Origin: JBIQLO01 sp044464175
GTDB lineage: Bacteria > Planctomycetota > Phycisphaerae > Tepidisphaerales > Tepidisphaeraceae
DNA: 17,881 nucleotides
Assembly (NCBI GenBank): GCA_044464175.1
Contig: JBIQLO010000070.1
Span: 1-17,881, forward strand
Direction: 5' to 3'
Each line of letters begins with the position of its first letter. Within the stretch, counting starts at the first letter, position 1. The position numbers and the translations under genes are program-made. Positions 6,496 to 15,411 of this stretch are shown piece after piece. The notes under the pieces were generated by a model. It saw only the letters and a program-made list of their open reading frames with translations. It was not told the origin of the DNA and did no database searches.

Positions 6496-7914
6496 TCAGG
6501 CGTTCATTTCCCCCACATCCAGGCGGTATTTACGCATCTTTTTATAGAGGGTGGTGCGGTTGATGTCCAACTCGGCGGCGGTGAGCTGCCGGTTCCAGTT
6601 GTTGCGCTTCAGAGCCTTTTCCAGGATGGCCCGTTCGGGGCCTTCCAGGGCCTGGGCCAGCGGCATGGGCTGATCTCCGATGCCGCCGTCGAAGGAGGCG
6701 CCGGCGGGAACCGGGCGGGAGGCGGCGTGGAGGGTTTCGGGCAGGTCCTCCAGATCGATCTGGGGCTTCCGGCAGAGGACCACCGCGCGCTCGATGGCGT
6801 TTTCCAGCTCGCGGACGTTGCCGGGCCAGTCGTAGCGTTGCAGAGCCGCGGCGGCGGCCTCGGAGAAGCCGATGATCTGGCGTCCGCTCTCCCTGGCGTA
6901 CTGCCGGAGGAAATGGCGGGCCAGGAGGGGAATGTCCCCCAGGCGCTGGCGCAAGGGGGGCAGGTGGATGGAGACGACGTTGACGCGGTAGTAAAGGTCC
7001 TGGCGGAAGGCGCCCTGCTCGACCAGTTGGCGCAAATCGACGTTGCTGGCGAGAATGACGCGGGCATCGACGGTGAGGGTCTGAGTGGAGCCGACCGGCT
7101 CAAAGGCCCGCTCCTGCAGGACGCGGAGGAGCTTGACCTGCATGGGGGCGGACGCGGAGTTGATTTCGTCGAGGAAGATGGAGCCGCCATCGGCGGCCAG
7201 GAAGCGGCCGGGCTTGTCGGCGATGGCGCCGGTGAAGGCGCCTTTGACATGGCCGAACAGTTCGGACTCCAGCAGCCCTTCGGGCAGGGCGCCGCAGGGA
7301 ACTTCAACAAAAGGATGGTCGCGCCGGGGGGAGCGGTGGTGGATGGCGCGGGCCAGGAGGGATTTTCCGGTGCCCGATTCGCCGGTGAGGAGGACGGTGG
7401 AGCGGCTGTCGGCCACGGCGGAGACCAGATCGAAGATCTTGAGCATCCGGTGGTCGTGGCCGATCAGGTTCTCCATGCCGAAGCGAAGGTCCAACTGGCC
7501 GCGGAGCGTCTGGTTTTCAAAAAGGAGGGCCTGCTGCCGTCCCGCCTTTTCGACCACAACGCGGATTTCATCGTCGATGATCGGCTTGGTGAGATAATCG
7601 AAGGCGCCCAGTTTGGTCGCCTCGACGGCCCCCTCGATGGAGCCGTAGCCGGTGATGACGATGACCACCACCTGGGGGCAGCGGCGCTTCATGTCGCGCA
7701 GGAATTCCCTGGGCTTGAGGCCGGCCATGTTGAGATCAACCAGAAGCAGGTCGATGCCGCCTGCCTCCATGAGACTCATCGCCTCGGCCAGATCGTCGGT
7801 GGCGCGGGTTTCATGCCCCTCCCGACGCAGAAACTGGGCGAGGGACTGGAGCATGATGCGATCCTCGTCGAGGATCAGCAGGCGCGGTTTGTGGGTGGTG
7901 TTGGCTTGAAGCAT
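6496..7914 (-). CDS. NtrC-family sigma-54-dependent response regulator
   Basis: This 472-aa activator has a complete three-domain layout. The receiver domain (about 10-125) has D16/E17, phosphoacceptor D60 in LLVDLNM, T88 and K110 in LTKP. The AAA+ domain (about 150-380) has Walker A GESGTGKS (178-185), the intact sigma-54 contact loop GAFTGA (225-230) and Walker B SIFLDE with D249/E250. The Fis-type helix-turn-helix is at the end (RNNWNRQLTAAELDINRTTLYKKM). It should activate sigma-54 promoters after phosphorylation. No histidine kinase lies nearby. It is the first gene of the minus-strand operon leading to the SpoIIE-type phosphatase and the small membrane protein. ATG 7914 has no clear ribosome binding site. 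Confidence 0.95.
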   Translation of the reverse strand: MLQANTTHKPRLLILDEDRIMLQSLAQFLRREGHETRATDDLAEAMSLMEAGGIDLLLVDLNMAGLKPREFLRDMKRRCPQVVVIVITGYGSIEGAVEATKLGAFDYLTKPIIDDEIRVVVEKAGRQQALLFENQTLRGQLDLRFGMENLIGHDHRMLKIFDLVSAVADSRSTVLLTGESGTGKSLLARAIHHRSPRRDHPFVEVPCGALPEGLLESELFGHVKGAFTGAIADKPGRFLAADGGSIFLDEINSASAPMQVKLLRVLQERAFEPVGSTQTLTVDARVILASNVDLRQLVEQGAFRQDLYYRVNVVSIHLPPLRQRLGDIPLLARHFLRQYARESGRQIIGFSEAAAAALQRYDWPGNVRELENAIERAVVLCRKPQIDLEDLPETLHAASRPVPAGASFDGGIGDQPMPLAQALEGPERAILEKALKRNNWNRQLTAAELDINRTTLYKKMRKYRLDVGEMNA

Positions 7915-8008
7915 CGTTGTGGGTAGTTAGCAGTGGGCAGCAGGCGGTCCGATAAATTCGGGGTACGGCCGGCTGCCCGGCGTCTGTTCCTTACATCGGC
8001 ATCCTTGC

Positions 8009-8036
8009 TTGTTGACGCCAAGCAACACGCTAGAAT
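8009..8036 (+). promoter_or_regulatory. Candidate sigma-70-type promoter of alanine dehydrogenase
   Basis: TTGTTG (8009-8014) and TAGAAT (8031-8036) are separated by 16 bp, about 62 bp upstream of the ald start codon. A closer -35 match, TTGACG at 8012-8017, would leave only 13 bp and is therefore less likely. This AT-richer patch stands out in the 184-bp divergent region between the NtrC-type gene and ald. Confidence 0.45.
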
Positions 8037-8098
8037 TTGCCGGTTCGGGGATGTTGCCGCGTTGCAACGCCCGATAACCCGTGGAAGGAGAAGGATTC

Positions 8099-9184
8099 AT
8101 GCGAGTCGGCGTGCCTAAAGAGATCAAGCCGGATGAATATCGCGTGGGGATGATGCCGGTGGGGGTGGAGTTGCTGGCAAGGGCGGGGCATGAGGTGTAT
8201 CTGGAGAAGGATGCGGGGGCGGGCAGCGGCTTTGCCGACGAGGCGTATGTGGCGGCGGGGGCCAAAATCCTGCCGACCCACGAGGAGGTCTTCAAAATCG
8301 CCGACCTGATCGTGAAGGTGAAGGAGCCGCAGCCCTCGGAAATACGGCTGTTTCATCCGGGGCAGGTGGTTTTCACCTATTTCCATTTCGCGGCCAGCGC
8401 GGAACTGACGCAAGGATGCCAGGAGGCGGAGATTGTGGGGATCGCGTACGAGACAATCCGCGACCGCTCGGGGAAGCTGCCTCTTTTGACGCCGATGAGC
8501 GAAATCGCCGGGAAGATGAGCATTCAGGAGGGGGCGAAGTACCTGGAGAAGCCGCAGATGGGGCGGGGCATCCTGTTGGGCGGGGTGCCGGGGGTGGCGC
8601 CGGCAAATGTGCTGATCCTGGGAGCGGGGGTGGTGGGGACCAGCGCGGCGAAGGTGGCGGCGGGGCTGGGGGCGGACGTGGTGCTGATGGACATCAACCT
8701 GGAGCGGCTGCGCTATCTGGATGATGTGATGCCGGCGAACGTGAAGACCATCTTCAGTGACGTTCACACGATTCGCGAGCATTTGCGGCGGGCGGACCTG
8801 GTGGTGGGGGCGGTGCTGATTCCCGGGGCCAAAGCGCCGCGGCTGATCACGCGCGAGGACCTGAAGGAGATGAAGAACGGGTCGGTGATCGTCGATGTGG
8901 CGATTGACCAGGGGGGCTCGGTGGAGACCAGCCGTCCGACAACGCACCACCAGCCCACGTTTGTGGTGGATGGGGTGGTGCACTATTGCGTGACGAACAT
9001 GCCGGGTGCGGTGGGGCGCACCAGCACGATCGCGCTGTGCAACGCCACGCTGCCGTATGTGCTGAAAATCGCCAACAGGGGGTATGAACAGGCGGCGGCG
9101 GAGGATCCGGGTCTGGGTGAGGGGATCAACCTGGTGCGCGGGAAGATCACGCACCCGGCGGTGGCCGCGGCACTGCATTTATAA
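8099..9184 (+). CDS. ald: Alanine dehydrogenase
   Basis: This 361-aa enzyme catalyses NAD-dependent reversible oxidative deamination of L-alanine to pyruvate and ammonium in the cytoplasm. Active-site residues match the family at the same numbering as the Mycobacterium tuberculosis enzyme: R15, K75 (VKVKEP), H96 (YFHFA) and D270 (VDVAIDQGG). The dinucleotide-binding glycine motif is GAGVVG (175-180), with D198 at the end of the next strand for the adenosine ribose. The length is about ten residues short of the usual 370, mainly at the C-terminus. ATG 8099 is preceded by ggaaggag (8083-8090) at 8 nt. It is monocistronic, divergent from the NtrC-type operon and convergent with the LamG-like gene, with 12 bp between stops. 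It may supply pyruvate and ammonium or feed peptidoglycan alanine; this is inference. Confidence 0.96.
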   Translation: MRVGVPKEIKPDEYRVGMMPVGVELLARAGHEVYLEKDAGAGSGFADEAYVAAGAKILPTHEEVFKIADLIVKVKEPQPSEIRLFHPGQVVFTYFHFAASAELTQGCQEAEIVGIAYETIRDRSGKLPLLTPMSEIAGKMSIQEGAKYLEKPQMGRGILLGGVPGVAPANVLILGAGVVGTSAAKVAAGLGADVVLMDINLERLRYLDDVMPANVKTIFSDVHTIREHLRRADLVVGAVLIPGAKAPRLITREDLKEMKNGSVIVDVAIDQGGSVETSRPTTHHQPTFVVDGVVHYCVTNMPGAVGRTSTIALCNATLPYVLKIANRGYEQAAAEDPGLGEGINLVRGKITHPAVAAALHL

Positions 9185-9196
9185 GCCCCCGGCGCG

Positions 9197-9982
9197 CTAT
9201 GGCGTCGGCGTCGCGTTTCTGGCCTTGGCCGAATTGTAGAGTGATTGGACCTCGTCCGCTCCCATCGGGCGGTCGAGGATAAGCAGTTCATCCATGCGGA
9301 ATGCGGCGGGGCCACCGCCCAGGGATATCTGGTCGGGATGGTCGTTGCGCTTTTGGGTGGCGTGGCGGGCCGATGCGCCTTTGAAAGGTCCGCCGTCCAC
9401 CGACAATTCCACCCGGGCCCCCTTCCAGTTGAGAACCAGCAGGTGCCACTGGCCGGCTTCCCAGTCGGCGGAGGAGCCGTTTTTCACCAGCGCAGTGGTC
9501 TGGAGGTCTTTGAAATCGGGACCATAGAGGGCCAACAGGGCCTGCTTGTTGGGCTTACCCCCTTGCCGGGCCAGGTAGAGCCGTTGGCCGTGGTCGAAGA
9601 TGGAAACGAATGGAATCTGTTGCGGGTCGTCCGAATCGTTCCAGGAGCCGGGTGAGATCCAGATGGCCAGGGCGCCGCTTTGAGAAAGATCGATATTTTT
9701 GGCGGAATCATAGGTCAACGCGCGTTTGTCGTTCTGGAGGGATTGGCCCCAGAGGCCCTGGCTCCATTGCGGCGATTTGGGGTTTGCGGTGGGCGCGCCC
9801 TTGCCGCCGGAGAGGTCGGCGGTGGCGTGGCCGTCGAAGGAGGCGTAAAGGGTGATTGCCTGGTTGAATTGATCCAGGGCGGGGTTGCGGGGAGAGGGTT
9901 CGGCGGCCGTGACGGGAGGGGAAATCATTATGGCGGCAGCCAGTGCAAGGAGCGGGAAACGGGGTTTGACATAAAGGCGCAT
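9197..9982 (-). CDS. Secreted LamG/concanavalin A-like domain protein
   Basis: This encodes a 261-aa protein. ATG 9982 is supported by aaagga at 6 nt upstream. Residues 1-27 form a signal peptide (charged start, then PLLALAAAIMI, ending near VTAAEP). The rest is one LamG-like beta sandwich: ITLYASFDGHATAD at its start, GALAIWISPGSW in the middle, then WHLLVLNWKGARVELSVDGG and the closing FRMDELLILDRPMGADEVQSLY. These strand patterns are typical of Laminin_G_3 domains, which bind glycans or act as structural modules attached to hydrolases. It lies 32 bp after the large glycoside-hydrolase-like gene and is the last gene of that cassette, so it probably acts on or binds the same polysaccharide outside the cytoplasm. 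Confidence 0.88.
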   Translation of the reverse strand: MRLYVKPRFPLLALAAAIMISPPVTAAEPSPRNPALDQFNQAITLYASFDGHATADLSGGKGAPTANPKSPQWSQGLWGQSLQNDKRALTYDSAKNIDLSQSGALAIWISPGSWNDSDDPQQIPFVSIFDHGQRLYLARQGGKPNKQALLALYGPDFKDLQTTALVKNGSSADWEAGQWHLLVLNWKGARVELSVDGGPFKGASARHATQKRNDHPDQISLGGGPAAFRMDELLILDRPMGADEVQSLYNSAKARNATPTP

Positions 9983-10014
9983 GGTTTTTCCTTTCGTTAT
10001 TGCAGGGCAGCCGG

Positions 10015-13000
10015 CTATTTTCGGGTGTCGATCCGGATCAGGACAAAGTCGTGCTTTTTCAGCGGCACGGTGAGCGTGTTTCCGCTGATTTGGACCGGCT
10101 CGTTGTTCTCCATGTTGACCGCCTGAAGCGGGCCGTTCAGTGACAGGGTTTTGGGGTCCAATTGCACCTGGAACGTGCCGCCATCGCCGTAGTCGCACAG
10201 GACGAGCGCGGCACTTCCCGGCTTGCTTACCAGAAGCGAGGCGCTTTGGCCGCTGATTTGGGCGGGGTAGCCGTCCTGCCAGTAGTTGTAAACCTTCACG
10301 TCTGGCTGGCCATAGCCGAATTCGGCCAGGCGGTCGTAGTTGGTCCAGAAGGCGTCGGGGGTTCCCCACGCGCCAGGCCAGGTGTAGGGCTTGAGCTCAT
10401 GGCTGAGCATGACGCCTGCGGCGGTGCGATATTGCCAGGCTTTCTGCTCCTTCGATCCGACGATGCCATAGTCGTTCAGGAGGACAAAGGGGGCCAGGCC
10501 GGCCTGTCGGCCGATGGACTGGGTCTGAATGTAGTCGCGGGGGAATTTGTCCTGGAAGTCCCCTTCTCCGTAGCGCATCTCCCAATCAAGCTGCGTGGCG
10601 GCGAAGTCGTTGATGGCGACGTTCTGTTCACCGGTCATGTGGACCATGTTGCGATTGCGTTTGCCCATTTCCTGTGCCAGGACCGCGCCGCGGCGGACGA
10701 GGGCGCGCGCGTTCCACAGGCCGGCCGACGGTTGGATGCGGCCGTCCGGACGTCGGTAGGCGTCGGTGGTGATGAGGTTGAGGTTGGGGCGGAGGTAGAT
10801 CACATCCCAGTAGATACCGTCGGTGAACAGTTTCATCGCCTTCTGGTAATACCAGGTGCGGCAGTCGCGATAGCTGGCGACGGGATCGACATCGTAATCG
10901 ACGCCGGCGGCGTAAGCCCAGTCTCGTTTGGGGAAGGGATGGATATTCCATTCGTTGATGAAGGTGCGCGCCTCGGGCGTGTCCATGCGCATGCCGCCGG
11001 CGTTGGTGTAGATCAGGACGCCCTGGGGATGGCGGGCCATCGCCTGCAGACCGACGCGGGCGCGGACCTCCATCTTTTCGCGTAAGGGCGAATCGAGGCG
11101 GGCGTACGCCCCGGCATTCCAACGTTTCAGGAATTCGGGGTCATAGTCGCCGCCCTGGCGGAGGCGGTGGAATTCCTTCCAGATGCTCCAGTCCCCATCG
11201 TCCGGATAGATCGCGCCGGAGGCGGGGAGTCCGCCCCAGAAGACGGGGGATCCATAGAGGGCCTGCTGATAGAGGCCCGGCACCTTGGCATGGCTGGAGG
11301 GGGTGCGGGCGGCCGAGACCGTCCAGAGCCGCCAGCCGGTCGGCATGGGCTTGGCGGGCGTGGCGAGGAAGCCCAGTTCAATTTGGCGCGGCTTGTCCCA
11401 TTTTGCGGGCGTCTGAATCAGTCGCAGGCGCAGCTCCAGCGTGCCGTCGGTGTTGCGGACGATCTGCTGGCAATCGCTCCTGTCATCGGTGATCCAGCCG
11501 GCATCGTTGTCCCCGAAGACGGCCAGCCCACGCTCCTGGGCGCCAAGCCAGATGTAGGGGACATAGGTTCCGATGAACTTGTTGCCGGGGGCCTGGGCGC
11601 TTTTCCAGATCACTCCCTTGCCGGAGGGCATGCGCCCGGCGTAATTGAATTTATTGCCGAAACCGAAGGTCACGGCATGGAGCAGCGGCGCGACGGCTTC
11701 ATCGACGGGAATGACGAGCGTCAGGCTTTGCACCGTGGCCGGAGGCGGATCGAGCGTCAGAACGGTGCGCATCAGGCCATCGTAATCCCAGGTGTCGCGG
11801 GTGAGGCCGGTGAGCGGGCCGGCCTGCCAGTGGGCGGTGTAAACGGCGCGGGTATCGGAATGGGCTTCCAGTTTCAGCGTACCTTGAGCTGCGTGCATCC
11901 GGCCGTCGATGACCGCCTCGAGGCGCATGGGCGCCTTGAGCAGCGCGGTTCCATCGGCGGTGACCTGGTTCCAGAATCCGGCGCCGCCGATCTGATGGCG
12001 GCGGAGGACCACCTCCAGTTCATCGCCTTGGGCCTGAATTGGCGTAAAGGGAGGAACGACGATATCGGAAAGACCCAGGCGATTGCCTTCCCATTCAAAG
12101 TGGTGGCGCACAAAGGTATGGATGATCGGCTCGGCGGAGGCGCCCTTGACCTGGGCGACCAGTTCATACTCCCCATCGGCCAGCGGCGGAATGGTCCAAC
12201 GATTCAGTTCGCTGATGTTCTCCTTGAAGGGTGGCATGGCGGTCTGGGCCAATGGATCCCTGGAGCCTTTGCGGCGGATCGACAAGCCGAGGCCACTCAC
12301 CTGGGCAGGATTCTTGAGATTGGAGATATCGGCGCGGACATGGAGGGCGTTATGAGAGGGGAAGTAAGCAAACTGCACGATCGTGCGGCGGGCGACTTGC
12401 GGATTGAGGTCCCACAACTGCGCCGGGCGGTCCAGCCGCCAGGTGAAATCGCGGCGGTAATAGAGCGCCTTTCCATCGGGTGAGGTTGCCTCGATGTGCG
12501 TGTCGAGCGATTCGCCAGGGAGGCCGGAGGATTTGACCTGTATCGTTCGATCCTGGCCGGGCACGAGGGTGAGGCGCTGTTTGTCATTGGCCTGGGCGCT
12601 TCCCTCGGGCGTGACTCGGGTGGTCACGACCACGGGCAGGGGCTGACTGGTCGGATTGGCCACCCGCATTCGCAGATCGACCTGCCTCCCTTGCTCATCG
12701 CGCAGCCGCTGCAGTTGCACGACAGGCGCGGTCGCATCCCAACTCACGCGGGGCATTGTGCGCATTGACGCAAAGGATTCGGTGCCCAGGGACCATTCAC
12801 TCTGCTCGGCATCCACTGCCTGCCGCCAATTGCGCACGATGCGCAGGCCCATGGTGCGGCCCAGAGGATGCTCAACACCGATGTCCTTCCAGGGGAGGGC
12901 GATTTCGCAATCCCAATGATCGTCATGCACACTGCTTTTACGGGTCCAGTGGCCATGCCACTGTTCGCCGCCACGGAGGGTGTGCACGGTGTCGGCGACG

Positions 13001-13461
13001 GCATCACGGGCGTTGAAGACGCCGAGGTAGACGCGCCGCTTGGCCGGCGGCTCATCCGGGCGGGGGGCGATCCAGACTTCGATGGAGTCGTCCTGGTAGA
13101 CGGCCCCCAGGTTCGCGCCCCCGGGGACGGGATTGGCGCGGCTGAGGATCTTTCCACCCGGCGGCGTCTGGGTCCGCACGGCCACATAGAGATGGGTGTC
13201 ATCGGCGCCCACCCAGAACGCCCCTTCCTGCGCGGCCAGTTGTCCGACCTGGTAGCGTGTGAACCCCTCCATGCGGTCGGCACCCGCCCATTCGTCTTCG
13301 TGAATAACGCCATCGAGGGTTGGGGCGGCTTTCATCAGCGGCAGGCGAATGGCCGGCGGCTGCTGTTTGGGAATGGACTGGGCCTGAAGTTGCTGAACGC
13401 CAAACAGAGCCACCACGGCCGATGCGATGAACGTCATCGGCGATTTGTGCGACGCGATCAT
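10015..13461 (-). CDS. Large secreted CBM9-like plus glycoside-hydrolase-like protein
   Basis: This encodes a 1148-aa protein. ATG 13461 is preceded by aaagga about 10 nt upstream, and residues 1-28 form a signal peptide ending QLQAQS. Residues about 40-245 look like a family 9-type carbohydrate-binding domain: APTLDGVIHEDEWAGAD, HLYVAVRTQ, YQDDSIEVWIAPR, WDCEIALPWKDIGV. A central beta-rich region (about 270-600) is followed by a probable TIM-barrel region (about 600-1060) resembling, from memory, the DUF6067/GH123-like group of PVC bacteria. Candidate acidic residues include D881 and D886 in DGIYWDVIYLRP. The end (about 1070-1148) resembles the small beta-sandwich that closes many hydrolases. 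It sits between a pseudopilin and a LamG-like gene under a GntR/LacI-type regulator. The substrate is unknown. Confidence 0.82.
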   Translation of the reverse strand: MIASHKSPMTFIASAVVALFGVQQLQAQSIPKQQPPAIRLPLMKAAPTLDGVIHEDEWAGADRMEGFTRYQVGQLAAQEGAFWVGADDTHLYVAVRTQTPPGGKILSRANPVPGGANLGAVYQDDSIEVWIAPRPDEPPAKRRVYLGVFNARDAVADTVHTLRGGEQWHGHWTRKSSVHDDHWDCEIALPWKDIGVEHPLGRTMGLRIVRNWRQAVDAEQSEWSLGTESFASMRTMPRVSWDATAPVVQLQRLRDEQGRQVDLRMRVANPTSQPLPVVVTTRVTPEGSAQANDKQRLTLVPGQDRTIQVKSSGLPGESLDTHIEATSPDGKALYYRRDFTWRLDRPAQLWDLNPQVARRTIVQFAYFPSHNALHVRADISNLKNPAQVSGLGLSIRRKGSRDPLAQTAMPPFKENISELNRWTIPPLADGEYELVAQVKGASAEPIIHTFVRHHFEWEGNRLGLSDIVVPPFTPIQAQGDELEVVLRRHQIGGAGFWNQVTADGTALLKAPMRLEAVIDGRMHAAQGTLKLEAHSDTRAVYTAHWQAGPLTGLTRDTWDYDGLMRTVLTLDPPPATVQSLTLVIPVDEAVAPLLHAVTFGFGNKFNYAGRMPSGKGVIWKSAQAPGNKFIGTYVPYIWLGAQERGLAVFGDNDAGWITDDRSDCQQIVRNTDGTLELRLRLIQTPAKWDKPRQIELGFLATPAKPMPTGWRLWTVSAARTPSSHAKVPGLYQQALYGSPVFWGGLPASGAIYPDDGDWSIWKEFHRLRQGGDYDPEFLKRWNAGAYARLDSPLREKMEVRARVGLQAMARHPQGVLIYTNAGGMRMDTPEARTFINEWNIHPFPKRDWAYAAGVDYDVDPVASYRDCRTWYYQKAMKLFTDGIYWDVIYLRPNLNLITTDAYRRPDGRIQPSAGLWNARALVRRGAVLAQEMGKRNRNMVHMTGEQNVAINDFAATQLDWEMRYGEGDFQDKFPRDYIQTQSIGRQAGLAPFVLLNDYGIVGSKEQKAWQYRTAAGVMLSHELKPYTWPGAWGTPDAFWTNYDRLAEFGYGQPDVKVYNYWQDGYPAQISGQSASLLVSKPGSAALVLCDYGDGGTFQVQLDPKTLSLNGPLQAVNMENNEPVQISGNTLTVPLKKHDFVLIRIDTRK

Positions 13462-13499
13462 GATGCTGGATTCCTTTCGTGACCGGCTTTGGCGGCGGA

Positions 13500-14237
13500 T
13501 CAATAATTGTCCCGGTTCCAGAAGACATCGTGGGAATCGGTCGGCGGGTCGGCCTGCACGGAGCCGGCGTGGCCGTCCACATAAAGGAGGTTCATCCGGT
13601 GGTTGTGGCGGTAATCCGCCTCGTACCAGTCGTATTTCTTGTCGGTGATGTAGGGCATGATGTAATAATTGCCGCCGCTGTAGTCGTGATGCCCTTTGAT
13701 GCCGCTGCCGTCGCCGAGGGCTCCGTCGACCATGAGCATGACGCGCTGGGGCTGGCGGATGGCGGTGAGCTTGCGCCAGTAATAGCTGGTGGGATTGCGC
13801 CAGGAGATGATCATGTTGAGGTAATAGCTCGGCTTGGTTTTGGCGGCGTTGCCCGAGACGTTGCTCATGTCGCGGCGGTCCTCGGGGCACCAGAAGACGG
13901 TGTGGTAGGAACTTGGGGCATAGGCGGCCTGGCTCCAGGTGACGCCGACGTATTTCAGATCGCAGAACAACTGCATCCAGATACGTCCATCGGGGGTGCT
14001 GGTGGTCTTGCCGGTGACCGGATCGACACCGTTGTAGGCGGGCACGAGCCAGCCGTGAAAATCATTGGCGTACATCTGGGCGGCGATGCCCAGTTGTTTG
14101 AGATTGGAGAGGCATTGCACCTGCTTGGCCGCCGCACGCGCCTTGTTCAGGGCGGGCAGGAGCATCGCGATTAGAATGCTGATGATCCCGATGACGACCA
14201 GCAACTCAACAAGCGTAAACCCATGTCGCCGATTCAT
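13500..14237 (-). CDS. Pseudopilin-like protein (prepilin-type N-terminus, H-X9-DG C-terminus)
   Basis: This 245-aa protein has a prepilin leader RRHG|FTLVELLVVIGIISILIAML, where the bar marks the predicted prepilin-peptidase cut after G6 and E11 is the conserved glutamate. The hydrophobic helix leads into LLPALNKAR, typical of the planctomycete/Lentisphaerae pseudopilin group. A WCPEDRR motif lies mid-protein, and the C-terminal part has an exact H-X9-DG motif, ending in LLYVDGH. ATG 14237 has a strong aggagg 5 nt upstream. It lies 9 bp downstream of the regulator gene and 38 bp upstream of the large glycoside-hydrolase-like gene. No secretion ATPase or platform gene is nearby, so it must use a machinery encoded elsewhere, perhaps displaying or exporting the neighbouring enzyme; that role is inference. 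Confidence 0.9.
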   Translation of the reverse strand: MNRRHGFTLVELLVVIGIISILIAMLLPALNKARAAAKQVQCLSNLKQLGIAAQMYANDFHGWLVPAYNGVDPVTGKTTSTPDGRIWMQLFCDLKYVGVTWSQAAYAPSSYHTVFWCPEDRRDMSNVSGNAAKTKPSYYLNMIISWRNPTSYYWRKLTAIRQPQRVMLMVDGALGDGSGIKGHHDYSGGNYYIMPYITDKKYDWYEADYRHNHRMNLLYVDGHAGSVQADPPTDSHDVFWNRDNY

Positions 14238-14246
14238 AAAAGCCTC

Positions 14247-15383
14247 CTATTCTGAAGTGGCGTCGGCATGGCGCAAGGCCGCCGGCGATTCATCCCTCTT
14301 TGCATCATCGGATGCCGAACGAACCGATTCCCGCCAATGGACGGGTGTTCCCATCAGCACCTTGAGGCGCGGCATGGGCCGGCCGTACATCAGCTTCTTT
14401 AAATGAGCTCCCGCCATGCGCCCCACCTCCCTGGCCCAATGCACCGAATCGGGCGAGGTGAGGGGCACGGGGTGGATCATGGGTGTGGAATCCCACGCGG
14501 CGGCCAGGGAAAAGGCTTCGGGCACCCGCAGGCCGCGGCGATAGGCCTGTCGGAAGACCTCGGCGGCCGAGAGTTCATCCGGAACCATGATGGCCGTTGG
14601 AAGTTGCGCCTGCTCGAAGATCGAACCAATGGGGCTGAAATCCGGTGGTTCGACCGTATGGGAAACCGGACAGACCAGGTCTTGAGGCGATCCCAAGTGG
14701 TGCTGCTCACAGACTTGCCGCACGGCCGGCGGGATACGATAGGCCGAGGGATCGGTCGTGGAGACGTAGCGCACCATGACGATGCGGCGATGACCGCGCT
14801 GAACAAAGCCGCGCAGGATGTCGGCCTCCACGGCCTCCTGATCGGTGCCGAAGGTGGAGATTCCCAGATCCGCCAGCAGGGGCGAAGGAGTGTTACTGAC
14901 GATGTGAACCCCCGCGTCCAGCAGCCGCCGAATCTCCTGGGGCGGAATTCGGGTATGGCCCCAGAGGATCATGCCGGTGATGCCACGGGCGACAATCAAC
15001 TGCCCGACATCCTCCCAGAAATGAGGGGGGCGATACCAGAAGGCATTGAGCGCGTATTCTTTCTGGTCCAGGGCATGGCCGGCGCCCTGCATTTCCAGGC
15101 CCACCACCGGATGGCGCATCGTGTTGCTCAGGAGGTAGGAAGGGAAGACGACGGCGACGACAGCCGCCCGGCGCACATCGCGCACGAAATTGCCCACGCG
15201 GGGACGCTTGTCGATGACGCCCTCGGCAACCAGCTCGGCCAGACCCCGGCGGACGGTGAGGGTGTTGACGCCGATCATGCCGGCCAGTTCCCGCTCGGAG
15301 GCCAGGCGCTCTCCCGGAGCCCAACGGCCGCTCTGGATCGCTTCAAGCACAAACTGGCGGGCTTTGGAGGATTTGGTCTTCAT
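14247..15383 (-). CDS. GntR-type winged-helix regulator with LacI/GalR-like sensor domain
   Basis: This 378-aa transcription regulator has a GntR winged helix-turn-helix at about 8-70, with GRWAPGERLASERELAGMIG and NTLTVRRGLAELVAEGVID, followed by VGNFV. Residues about 74-350 form a LacI/GalR-like periplasmic-binding fold: VAVVFPS, GLEMQGAGHALDQKEY, ITGMILWG, GHRRIVMVRY and PTAIMVPDELSAAEVFRQAYRRGLRVPEAFSLAAAWDS. Such hybrids sense sugars or oligosaccharides and usually repress the operon they sit in. ATG 15383 has no clear ribosome binding site, and the predicted leader is only about 22 nt. It is the first gene of the cassette continuing with the pseudopilin 9 bp downstream. The C-terminal tail after about 350 is charged and probably disordered. 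Confidence 0.92.
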   Translation of the reverse strand: MKTKSSKARQFVLEAIQSGRWAPGERLASERELAGMIGVNTLTVRRGLAELVAEGVIDKRPRVGNFVRDVRRAAVVAVVFPSYLLSNTMRHPVVGLEMQGAGHALDQKEYALNAFWYRPPHFWEDVGQLIVARGITGMILWGHTRIPPQEIRRLLDAGVHIVSNTPSPLLADLGISTFGTDQEAVEADILRGFVQRGHRRIVMVRYVSTTDPSAYRIPPAVRQVCEQHHLGSPQDLVCPVSHTVEPPDFSPIGSIFEQAQLPTAIMVPDELSAAEVFRQAYRRGLRVPEAFSLAAAWDSTPMIHPVPLTSPDSVHWAREVGRMAGAHLKKLMYGRPMPRLKVLMGTPVHWRESVRSASDDAKRDESPAALRHADATSE

Positions 15384-15411
15384 GAGCCGGTCCGATCTGA
15401 AGTACTGCTGA

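Noticed and set aside
6421..7926. 501-codon plus-strand open frame opposite the NtrC-type gene
   Set aside because: It is antisense to a regulator with all functional motifs and has no recognisable domain of its own.
8030..9178. 382-codon minus-strand open frame opposite ald
   Set aside because: It is His/Arg/Pro-rich antisense translation, while ald has all catalytic residues and a good ribosome binding site.
11167..12483. 438-codon plus-strand open frame inside the large hydrolase-like gene
   Set aside because: It is antisense to the continuous 1148-aa reading frame with signal peptide and domains.
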